From CAYWFU01 sp964457585 (GTDB lineage: Bacteria; JACRDZ01), in assembly GCA_964457585.1 (NCBI GenBank), contig CAYWFU010000018.1, positions 1-46,345 on the forward strand: a DNA stretch of 46,345 bases. The letters are read 5' to 3'. Below the pieces are notes generated by a model. It searched no databases. It worked only from the letters and a program-made list of their open reading frames with translations, and had not been told where the DNA came from. Shown in pieces: positions 34,465-42,290 of the stretch (its first letter is position 1; every line of letters begins with the position of its first letter). Made by a program: the position numbers and the translations under genes.

Positions 34465-34839
34465 TTATTTTTTCTTTCTTTTCTTTCTCTGTCCATAATG
34501 AATATTATAAATTCTTTGTGTAATTTCGTGAATTATTTCAATTTCATTTATATCCATATCTTTAAGATATGCAGTTACTTTTCCAATACTACGGACTTTA
34601 TCATCTGCAACTTCTTTGAATTCATTATTTTCAACATTAAGCAGATCAGAAAGAGCTACCCCCAATCCTTTAGCTATACGAGCTAAAATATGCACAGAAG
34701 GATGCCTTTTTGCTCTCTCAATTAAAGAGATATAATCATTTGATAATTCTGCGGCTTCCGCAACGTCATTTTGTGTTAACCCTTTTGCTTTTCTAATGTT
34801 ATAGATGTTTTTCCCAATTTTTTCTTCAATTTTCAACAT
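34465..34839 (-). CDS. XRE-family HTH regulator
   Basis: This is a 124-residue Cro/CI-type DNA-binding protein. The HTH spans about residues 8-65: GKNIYNIRKAKGLTQNDVAEAAELSNDYISLIERAKRHPS, followed by LARIAKGLGVALSDLL. The C-terminal half is a charged helical region, probably for dimerisation, with a basic KKRKKK tail. AAGGAG lies 9-10 bases upstream of the ATG. The half-sites ATAGAG (34921-34926) and CTCTAT (34955-34960) form an inverted repeat upstream that may be an operator. Orphan regulator; target unknown. Confidence 0.88.
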   Translation of the reverse strand: MLKIEEKIGKNIYNIRKAKGLTQNDVAEAAELSNDYISLIERAKRHPSVHILARIAKGLGVALSDLLNVENNEFKEVADDKVRSIGKVTAYLKDMDINEIEIIHEITQRIYNIHYGQRKKRKKK

Positions 34840-34978
34840 AAAAAATCTCCTTTCTTAAAGTTATTGTGATGGTATACATAAATTTTTTATCAAAGAAAGA
34901 TATTTCTCTGCTACTTTGCCATAGAGTATATTTTAGTTTTAAATTATAAAAATGCTCTATAGTGATGAATCAGGAATA

Positions 34979-35008
34979 ACCCCTTTTAGCGGGGTGAATA
35001 ATTTTTTT
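34979..35008 (+). terminator. Small GC hairpin with trailing T-run
   Basis: ACCCC (34979-34983) pairs with GGGGT (34991-34995) across a TTTTAGC loop. A run of seven T begins at 35002. It lies in the 287-bp gap between the XRE gene and rsfS. Stem is short and the T-run is six bases away, so this is a weak candidate. The rest of the gap is AT-rich leader of rsfS with no recognisable gene. Confidence 0.35.
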
Positions 35009-35126
35009 AAAATTACTAAATTGACACCTTTAATTTTTAAAGTTATAATTTTCGAATAATCTTATCATTGAATTTTTTAAATGTCAAGATTTTATTATTA
35101 TAAACAATTTTTATTCAGGAGGAAAT

Positions 35127-35459
35127 ATGTATCCAAAAATGATTGCTGATTTATGCGCTAATCTTTGTGAAGAGAAAAAAGGGCTGGAGATTAAAGTTTT
35201 AAATACCAAAAAAAAAGATTTAATGGATTATGTTGTTATCTGTACAGCCAATTCCAGTTTACATGCTAAAGCAATTGCTGAAGGAATTGAAAAAGAATTA
35301 AAAAATAAAAATGTTAGATTGGGACATCGTGAAGGATATGCCGGAGGCAGATGGATATTATTAGATTATTTTCAAATTGTTATACATATTTTTACAAAAG
35401 ATACAAGAGGTTTTTATAATATTGACGAACTTTATCTGGAAGTGCCAAGATCTCTGTAG
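35127..35459 (+). CDS. rsfS: Ribosomal silencing factor RsfS
   Basis: This is a 110-residue RsfS/YbeB/Iojap protein that binds ribosomal protein uL14 and blocks subunit joining in starvation. The conserved core is present: GLEIKVLNTKKKDLMDYVVICTANSS, HAKAIAEGIEKELK, GHREGYAGGRWILLDYFQIVIHIFTKDTRGFYNIDELY. Strong AGGAGG precedes the ATG. The last residues (LEVPRSL) and the TAG stop come from family P copy 5, which enters the frame at 35432. The family's final residues (usually a short L-W-D-like end) have thus been replaced. The uL14-binding core should be intact. Confidence 0.93.
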   Translation: MYPKMIADLCANLCEEKKGLEIKVLNTKKKDLMDYVVICTANSSLHAKAIAEGIEKELKNKNVRLGHREGYAGGRWILLDYFQIVIHIFTKDTRGFYNIDELYLEVPRSL

Positions 35460-35571
35460 AGACGCAAAATTTTGCGTCTCTACAAGGGATGAATTGGCAC
35501 AAATATAAATAATAAAATATTCCTATCAGAGACAGAAGATACCCTGTGGCTCTGCCACAGGGTTCTTCATT
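35432..35571 (+). repeat. Family P palindromic element, copy 5 (with exchanged tip)
   Basis: A 140-bp copy whose hairpin A tip is not the CTGCAG type. It is instead an exact 30-bp palindrome (35455-35484, TGTAGAGACGCAAAA and its complement). Hairpin B is of the CTGTGGC/GCCACAG type. The new tip places a TAG in the rsfS frame. It ends 31 bases before the preferred start of the next gene. Confidence 0.92.
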
Positions 35572-35602
35572 AATAAAAAAATATTTGGAGAAAAAGATAT
35601 TT

Positions 35603-38600
35603 ATGAAAAATAAACTTATATTATTGTATTTTATAAATCTATTTTGTTTTTTAATTATTAATCATATTCAAGCGCTGGAATATTCTGAACGTGAAAAGGA
35701 TTTTGAAGTTAAATGGGAGAAAAAAACAGACAAAAAAGTTTTTTCTATTTTTTCCTCACGCGATAAAAAAAATATTTTTGTTTATGGAGTACTTGAAAAA
35801 GGTGAAATTCAGGCTTTTTTAAAAGAAAACGGTGAAAAGGCATGGGATAAATCCTTTAAAGGTTCTATAGATGCTATCCCGGTTATAGCAGATGAAAAAA
35901 TGTTTTTTGGAACAAAAGAAGGTTTTTTTTATAGTATAGATGTTTATTCTGGAGCAGAAAAATGGAAAAATAGGGTTAAAAAAAATATCAGCACTTCTCC
36001 ATTATATTATCAGGACAGAGTATATTTTGGTGCATGGGATGGATATCTTTATGCTTTCCAATCAGGTTCGGGAAAATCGATATGGAAAGCTAAAACAAAT
36101 GATGCTATCGGAAAAACACCCGTAGTATATAATAGTAAAATTTTTTTGGGTTCATTGGATGGATTTGTTTATGCGCTGGATTTACGTGATGGTAGTGAGC
36201 TATGGAAAATTAAAACCGGTTGGGCAGGAACTTCGTTCTCTCCTGTAATTGATAAAAAAAATGATTTAATTATTTTAGCCAGCACAGATAAAAATATTTA
36301 TGCTCTGGATCCTGCAAAAGGAAATATACAGTGGAAATTTGAAACCAGATTACCTGGATTAAAGGATGAAATGCTACTGATAAATGATAGAGTTATTATC
36401 CCATCTTATGATGGTACACTTTATTGTGTTAATGCAAAAGATGGAATATTAAACTGGAAAATCAGTTTAAGCAATTTTTTTATGGTTAATCCGCCTTACA
36501 AAGATGAAATGCTTTTTGTGGCGACAGAGCATGGAGAATTGGTTTCAATAAATATAAATAATGGTATTATCAACTGGCAGAACAAAATAGCTGAGCGAAT
36601 ACAAAAAAGACCGCAACTATTCGAAGATGCAATTTTTTTAGTTTCAGATCAAGGATATTTATATGGTATTGATATTTTATTCGGGGATATAAGTTTTCAA
36701 TATATTACAGAATATTATCCCGATTATATTCTATATTATGATATTGCAGCAGAAATATTTTATTATTATTCAGGTGAAGATAAGCTTATTGCTTTCAGCA
36801 GAGTAAAGGAAAAGGAAGAATTGCAGAATGAAGAAATAAAAACAGAAACTGCAAGAGAAGAAATATTCGCCCCTCCAAGATTCTCACCAGACGGGAAATA
36901 TTCATTGTATGATGATTATAATATAAAAAATGATCACAATTTAATTAGAACTGAAATTATTGATAATACTCATCAAAATGAAGTTAAGTTAACACAGTCC
37001 AGATATGATGATGTAGAGCCTGCCTGGTGTCCTGATTCAACTTGTGTTATTTTTTCTTCAAATAGAAATGGCAACTACGATATTTACTCAATGGATATGA
37101 CTAAATTAGAAATACATTATTTTAAAGAAGATGGTAAAGAAGAAGAATGTGGAAGAACTGAAAATGATACATTTGAGGATTTATCTAAATATACTATTGA
37201 AGATGTTGAAAAAAAATATTTAACCCGTATAACACAAGATAATGGGCAAAAAAGATTTCCTATGTCATCTCCAACAGGTGAGAAAATTTTATATTCTTCA
37301 AATGAAAATGGCAACTGGGATTTATGGATAGTGGATAGAAAAGGTAAAAATAAAACCAGGCTTACTTATGAGCCAGCTGATGAAGAGGATGCAAAATTTA
37401 GTCCAACAGGTGATAAAATAGTATTTACTTCTGCTCGATTAAGAGATAAAGATATTTATGTTATAAACCCTGATGGAAGCAATTTAATTCAATTAACTCA
37501 AACTGATTCGGATGAAATTCATCCAGAATGGATAAATGATAGTACAATTGTTTATGAAAAAGTATCTCCTGATAAGAAATTCGTAAATATTTGGACTGCA
37601 GGAACTAATGGACAGGAAACAAAATCAATTACAACAGGATTTTTTAATGATATATATCCAAAACCTTCACCTGACGGTAAAAGAATTGCTTTTATAAGTG
37701 ATCGTAATAATAAAAAAGATAATATCTGGATTGTTAATAATTCTGGAAAAGGGCTTGTTCAAATAACAGAAATTCTGGATGAAATTCATCCCGTGACATG
37801 GACACCTGATAATAAAAGAATAGTATTTTTTTTAAGAGATATTGCTAAAGGTATTAAATCCATAAATTATATTGATATTAATCAAGTGTCTTTACAGGAA
37901 CAATTAGTCGATGCAGAAAATTTTTTGCATAAGAATAAATTCGATCAAGCATGGGATATTTATGAAAATATATTAGAAGATTACCCTAATGAGAAAGTAA
38001 TGGCTTTTATCGAACCAACACATTTTTATTTATCATCTCATTTAGTAGCTTTTTATAAAATGTCAATTATTGAAGATAGAAAAAAGAACTATGAACATAT
38101 GGTAAATCTATGGCAGACAATAGCAGATGATAAAAGCGGAGATTATGATGATCAAAAAATGTTTTCATTGATTGCTGCTGTAAGGATTAAATTAGTTGAA
38201 CTCTTATTTAAAAAAGAAAGATTTGATGAAGCGATTGAAAGTTATAAAAAAATACTGGAAGATTTCCCCGAAATAAAAAATGAATTCGGATATCATATGG
38301 CGCCTTATATCAGCTTACGTATAGCAGAGTGTTATGAGAAAATGAAAAAGTTTGATCAGGCATTAAAAGCATATTTACAGGCAATTGAAAAATATCCAGC
38401 GAGCCGTATTATGATAACAGAAGATTATATAGGTTCTATGGCTTTAGCGTATATAAATATAGGAAGAATATATGATATTCAATATAAAGATTATGATAAT
38501 GCATTACAATATTACTTGAAAATTTTGGAGAAATATCCTAATGATAATTTTGTTACTTCTCTAGGTGTAATCCGAGGAACATATTTTGACAAAGCATTGA

Positions 38601-39601
38601 GTAATATAAAAAAAATATATTCAACAAAAAAAATAAATGCTGATAACTGGATAAATATCTGTATCCTGTTCAAAGAAGCTGCTCTATTAGAAAAAACAAA
38701 AAATGCTGTCCAGCTAACAATAAATGATTTAGAAAAAATTAAAAAGGGAGAAAGCATCGCAGCAATTAGCAGCCAGCAGGCTCAGATAGTTTTTTGCTCC
38801 AGGAAAAAGACAGGAATGATTTCTGCTTATAATTATGAAATTTTTTCAATGAATGAAGATAAGACAGATCTTAAGCAGCTGACTTTTAATGATGTAAATG
38901 ATTATCATCCTGTATGGTCACCCGATGGAAATAAAATCATATATCATACTTTGTTTGAACATAACTATGAAATTTTTGTAATGGATGTTGATGGTACTCA
39001 CCAGCAGAATTTGACTGCTAACCCTGCATATGATTTTGAACCTGCATGGAGTTCTGATGCTTCACAAATTTCTTTTACTTCTGATAGGGATGTAAATAAA
39101 GAAATATATATTATGAATGATGATGGCTCCGACTTAACAAATATTACTCAAAATCCAGCAAATGATTTTGAATCAAACTGGGCGCCTTCCGGAGATAAAA
39201 TTATCTTTTCATCTGATCGTGATGGGAATCTGGAGATTTATCAGATTGATATAGCAAATGGAACAATTACAAATCTTACAAAAAATGATGCAGATGATCA
39301 TGAACCGGTTTTTTCTCCGAATGGGGAAAACATAGTTTTTAATTCAAATCGTGATAATAATGAAGAAATTTATATTATGAATAGCGATGGAACAAATCAG
39401 CGCAGATTAACTAATAACAGAGCTTTTGATTATAATCCAACATGGTCATCGGATGGCAAGTATATATATTATATATCAAATGTTAATAATGTTCCCAAAA
39501 TTTTTAAGATTAAAACTGATGGAACTGAACAGACACAAGTGACTACTGATTTGGAGAGCCATGATATACAACCAAATGTTAAGAGGGGGATAAAATTTTA
39601 A
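35603..39601 (+). CDS. Large exported PQQ-propeller / TolB-like / TPR fusion protein
   Basis: This is a 1332-residue protein. ATG 35603 (MKNKLILLYF) is chosen because a signal peptide follows directly and GGAG lies upstream; an in-frame ATG at 35546 lies in the family P element. Domain order: a BamB/PQQ-like propeller (about 60-410; repeats such as YFGAWDGYLYAFQSGSGKSIW); a TolB/PD40 propeller (about 430-790; SPDGK, IVFTSARLRDKDIYVINPDG); a TPR block (about 800-1040; FDEAIESYKKIL, FDQALKAYLQAIEKYPAS); and a second PD40 propeller (about 1070-1325; PVWSPDGNKIIYHTL, ISFTSDRDVNKEIYIMNDDG). Probably a periplasmic assembly or envelope scaffold. No catalytic site. Four parts in one chain is unusual. 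Convergent with the cytochrome gene. Confidence 0.85.
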   Translation: MKNKLILLYFINLFCFLIINHIQALEYSEREKDFEVKWEKKTDKKVFSIFSSRDKKNIFVYGVLEKGEIQAFLKENGEKAWDKSFKGSIDAIPVIADEKMFFGTKEGFFYSIDVYSGAEKWKNRVKKNISTSPLYYQDRVYFGAWDGYLYAFQSGSGKSIWKAKTNDAIGKTPVVYNSKIFLGSLDGFVYALDLRDGSELWKIKTGWAGTSFSPVIDKKNDLIILASTDKNIYALDPAKGNIQWKFETRLPGLKDEMLLINDRVIIPSYDGTLYCVNAKDGILNWKISLSNFFMVNPPYKDEMLFVATEHGELVSININNGIINWQNKIAERIQKRPQLFEDAIFLVSDQGYLYGIDILFGDISFQYITEYYPDYILYYDIAAEIFYYYSGEDKLIAFSRVKEKEELQNEEIKTETAREEIFAPPRFSPDGKYSLYDDYNIKNDHNLIRTEIIDNTHQNEVKLTQSRYDDVEPAWCPDSTCVIFSSNRNGNYDIYSMDMTKLEIHYFKEDGKEEECGRTENDTFEDLSKYTIEDVEKKYLTRITQDNGQKRFPMSSPTGEKILYSSNENGNWDLWIVDRKGKNKTRLTYEPADEEDAKFSPTGDKIVFTSARLRDKDIYVINPDGSNLIQLTQTDSDEIHPEWINDSTIVYEKVSPDKKFVNIWTAGTNGQETKSITTGFFNDIYPKPSPDGKRIAFISDRNNKKDNIWIVNNSGKGLVQITEILDEIHPVTWTPDNKRIVFFLRDIAKGIKSINYIDINQVSLQEQLVDAENFLHKNKFDQAWDIYENILEDYPNEKVMAFIEPTHFYLSSHLVAFYKMSIIEDRKKNYEHMVNLWQTIADDKSGDYDDQKMFSLIAAVRIKLVELLFKKERFDEAIESYKKILEDFPEIKNEFGYHMAPYISLRIAECYEKMKKFDQALKAYLQAIEKYPASRIMITEDYIGSMALAYINIGRIYDIQYKDYDNALQYYLKILEKYPNDNFVTSLGVIRGTYFDKALSNIKKIYSTKKINADNWINICILFKEAALLEKTKNAVQLTINDLEKIKKGESIAAISSQQAQIVFCSRKKTGMISAYNYEIFSMNEDKTDLKQLTFNDVNDYHPVWSPDGNKIIYHTLFEHNYEIFVMDVDGTHQQNLTANPAYDFEPAWSSDASQISFTSDRDVNKEIYIMNDDGSDLTNITQNPANDFESNWAPSGDKIIFSSDRDGNLEIYQIDIANGTITNLTKNDADDHEPVFSPNGENIVFNSNRDNNEEIYIMNSDGTNQRRLTNNRAFDYNPTWSSDGKYIYYISNVNNVPKIFKIKTDGTEQTQVTTDLESHDIQPNVKRGIKF

Positions 39602-41209
39602 TTACAATTGTATATGACACATTTTGCAGGCAAATCCTCTTCGTAATCCTTTTGACATTTTTTCTATTGCTTTATCATTTTTTTCTGTAGGGTTGACGGC
39701 AACAGGTTCAGATGATTCAATCTCAGAAGTCATAATTGTATTTTTTTTCTGCTTTCTACCACCTATTTTAATTGCACCCATATGCGGGTCATGACATGTT
39801 GAACAGGTTATGGAACCATCATCCAATGGAAATTGTTTTGGTATAACCATAGAAGGTCTTATCCAGTGTTTAAAATTACCGGGATGTGATCTGTCAGAAT
39901 GGCAGCGTATACATAAAAGACGTATAGACCCTTTTATTTTAACAGTTTCTGCCGTATCTTCACCTTCAACAGGGGGAACGATATGACAGAACATGCATTT
40001 ACGTTCTTCTTTCATTTTCACATGAGGATTTCGTTTTTTAAAATCTTCTCTATTATGACAGCGAAAACAAAGTTCATTTATTTCAGTAAATTTATCCCCT
40101 CCGCGTATTAAGTATTTAATATTGCGATTACTAAATCCTGCATCATGACAGGTGATACAAGTTACTTTCCCTTCGCTGTTCAGGGGTAAATCATCAGGGA
40201 CTTTCATTGTTGGCGGCGGTGTTACATCCACAGGATGAATATTTGCGCTTGCACCATGACAACTATTGCATAAAGCAATAAAATTACCTTTATATTTAAA
40301 ATTTTTAGATATAGTTTCTTTATTGTCGTTATCATTAGGAGTATTTATATGACATGCTGTGCAATGTGATTTTGAAAAATGAGGATTAATAAATTTTTCT
40401 TCTTCAAGCGATATAACAAATTCAGATCTCAAATAATGGACAGTTTCAGTTGTTCCATGCGGATTATGACAGGTAGCGCATGTTATATTTCCATTAGAAT
40501 CACGAGGCAGCTCAACTGGCGGCGAAATTGTTTCATCAACATTCATTGGATGATTTTTTTTAACAACATTATGACAAAAATCGCACAATGTAAAAATCCC
40601 TACTTTAAAAGACACGCTTTTTTCTGTATCTGTAAATTCAGGTTCTACACTATGACAGAATAAGCATTTACGTTTACTTTCACCTTGAGTTAGATGAGGA
40701 TTATTTTGAGCAAAACTATTTCCATGACAATCATAACATAAATCTGTACGCATAACATATCTGCCTTCATCAAAACCTCTTAAAAGAGCATTAGCTGTAG
40801 TCTTTGCATGCGGGTCATGACATGTAACGCATGTATTTTTCCCATTTTTATCAAGAGGTAAATATTCAGGGACAGGGAATGGCGGTGTTCTATCTACTGG
40901 ATGAATATTGCTTTCAGCAGAATGACAATTAGTGCAAAGAGTATTGAAATTATCTTCAATAAATGTAACTGTTTTTCTGTTATCTACTCCACGTTCTGGT
41001 TTTTTGGCATGACATTCTGTACAATTTAGATCATTATGTGGATTCTCTTTTATTTCTTTATGTTCTTTGGTAAACTGTTCAAGTGCTTTTGCATCTGCTT
41101 TAACTTCTTTTTTAGCTTTTATCGGTGGCTCAGAAGCATAAATCGTTATAATAAATACTATGAATAGAAAACATATTAATTTAATATATATACTTTTTTC
41201 AGTTTTCAT
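39602..41209 (-). CDS. 15-heme cytochrome c
   Basis: The start is placed at 41209 (MKTEKSIYIKL) because AAGGAAAAG precedes it and a signal peptide (about residues 8-24, ending YASEPP) follows; a longer frame upstream encodes no plausible extension. The 535-residue mature protein has fifteen CXXCH sites: CTECH, CTNCH, CVTCH, CYDCH, CLFCH, CDFCH, CATCH, CTACH, CNSCH, CITCH, CFRCH, CMFCH, CIRCH, CSTCH and CKMCH. They fall into about three repeats of near-identical order, with HP-DxTPP, LPLD/NS-GK-TC-TCH-DPHA and CHNR/CHGN segments, so the gene grew by internal duplication of a five-heme unit. No other domain or membrane anchor. Candidate long-range electron conduit or terminal reductase. Confidence 0.87.
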   Translation of the reverse strand: MKTEKSIYIKLICFLFIVFIITIYASEPPIKAKKEVKADAKALEQFTKEHKEIKENPHNDLNCTECHAKKPERGVDNRKTVTFIEDNFNTLCTNCHSAESNIHPVDRTPPFPVPEYLPLDKNGKNTCVTCHDPHAKTTANALLRGFDEGRYVMRTDLCYDCHGNSFAQNNPHLTQGESKRKCLFCHSVEPEFTDTEKSVSFKVGIFTLCDFCHNVVKKNHPMNVDETISPPVELPRDSNGNITCATCHNPHGTTETVHYLRSEFVISLEEEKFINPHFSKSHCTACHINTPNDNDNKETISKNFKYKGNFIALCNSCHGASANIHPVDVTPPPTMKVPDDLPLNSEGKVTCITCHDAGFSNRNIKYLIRGGDKFTEINELCFRCHNREDFKKRNPHVKMKEERKCMFCHIVPPVEGEDTAETVKIKGSIRLLCIRCHSDRSHPGNFKHWIRPSMVIPKQFPLDDGSITCSTCHDPHMGAIKIGGRKQKKNTIMTSEIESSEPVAVNPTEKNDKAIEKMSKGLRRGFACKMCHIQL

Positions 41210-41689
41210 AACTTTTCCTTTATGCATTGGATCAATTAAACTGATAGCTGATAGCTGAAAGCTGATGTCTGAACGCTTACAAATTGTGCTTATTATTAAT
41301 TCTGCAACATCAATGCCAGAGAATTTGTGCATTATTAATTGTATTTGGAGCAATATTTAAAAATATAAAAATTTTATACACGCAACAAATGCAGTTAGTG
41401 CAAAAAATGCACGAAATTTAAAATATCTTTCTTTTTAATTTTATTCTTATCCTAGGTTGAAATCCATGGTATATTATCTACTGTCTGAATTACAGTTTGA
41501 TTTGTTTTATATTTGATTTTTTATTTTATAAATGATATAAATATTATAATTTCATTAAACTCAAATGAAGAACCTCGCAGCAAGCTGCGAGGTATCTTCT
41601 GTCTCTGACAGGAATTATTTATTATTTATATTTGTGCCAATTCATTTGGCACTTCCAGATAAAGCATTTTAGAATGGGAGGTAATAATT
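41210..41689. other. Intergenic region between divergent cytochrome genes
   Basis: These 480 bases hold a low-complexity AGCTGATAGCTGATAGCTGA tract (near 41240-41262), AT-rich sequence with TGCAAAAAATGCA (near 41399-41411), and family P copy 6. The promoters for both divergent genes must be here, but I see no confident -35/-10 pair. No gene is seen. Confidence 0.65.
41564..41662 (-). repeat. Family P palindromic element, copy 6 (short form)
   Basis: A 99-bp minus-strand copy with hairpin B stem ACCTCGCAGC/GCTGCGAGGT and the short hairpin A. Its spacer (minus strand ...AAATATAAATAATAAATAATTCC) is the empty-site reference for the family M insertion at 13025. It lies 15 bases before the ribosome binding site of the small cytochrome gene. 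Confidence 0.92.
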
Positions 41690-42277
41690 TTGAAAAAAAA
41701 TATTTTTTGCTTATTATTTTTTATCATAATATTTCTAAAGACAATTATAATTTATTCTGCTCCAGAATGTAGATGTCATAGCAAAAATTCTTCAATGAGA
41801 CGAATGCATGAAATGATAGGATTTAAAAATTGCGGTAATTGTCATAAAAAAAATAAGAATTTAATGACTTCACAATATGATGAACAAAAAGATGAAAAAT
41901 ATATTGAAGGATTAAAGAAACGTTTATCAGAAGACAAATTCTGTATTCCATGTCATAATTCAGATGGAACTATCAAAAAGGAAATTTATAAAAATTCAGA
42001 AGCAATGAAAATATCAGATACATATTTTTGTCCTGTAGATAAATTGAGATTTCCTGAAAAACTTAATTCATGTCCAAAGTGCGGCGGCAAATTAATAAAT
42101 ATAAATTTTTTAATGGAGGAATCAAAAAAGAATCCATCAAATAAAATTTGCAGAGAATGTCACCCTGATATTGAAGCGCAGAATATTGATGCGCATATAA
42201 CTTTTAAGAAAGAAAAATTAAATAAATGTCTGGATTGTCATGCTGATCATGATGATTGCGGAAATTGTCATAGATAA
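41690..42277 (+). CDS. Small multiheme cytochrome c with zinc-ribbon-like insert
   Basis: This is a 195-residue protein starting at TTG, supported by GGGAGG (41677-41682). A signal peptide (about residues 4-22) is followed by CRCH and five CXXCH sites: CGNCH, CIPCH, CRECH, CLDCH and CGNCH. Between hemes 2 and 3 a Cys4-type segment (CPVDKLRFPEKLNSCPKCGG) resembles a zinc ribbon or rubredoxin-like metal site, which is unusual inside a cytochrome c. The stop is 13 bases before the CobQ-like gene start, suggesting one operon of cytochrome, CobQ-like and CbiB-like genes. Electron-transfer role inferred. Confidence 0.8.
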   Translation: MKKNIFCLLFFIIIFLKTIIIYSAPECRCHSKNSSMRRMHEMIGFKNCGNCHKKNKNLMTSQYDEQKDEKYIEGLKKRLSEDKFCIPCHNSDGTIKKEIYKNSEAMKISDTYFCPVDKLRFPEKLNSCPKCGGKLININFLMEESKKNPSNKICRECHPDIEAQNIDAHITFKKEKLNKCLDCHADHDDCGNCHR

Positions 42278-42290
42278 TCGGAGCAATCTA

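Noticed and set aside
41230..41265. AGCTGATAGCTGAT tract as a regulatory repeat
   Set aside because: Too short and imperfect; looks like low-complexity residue of an older repeat.
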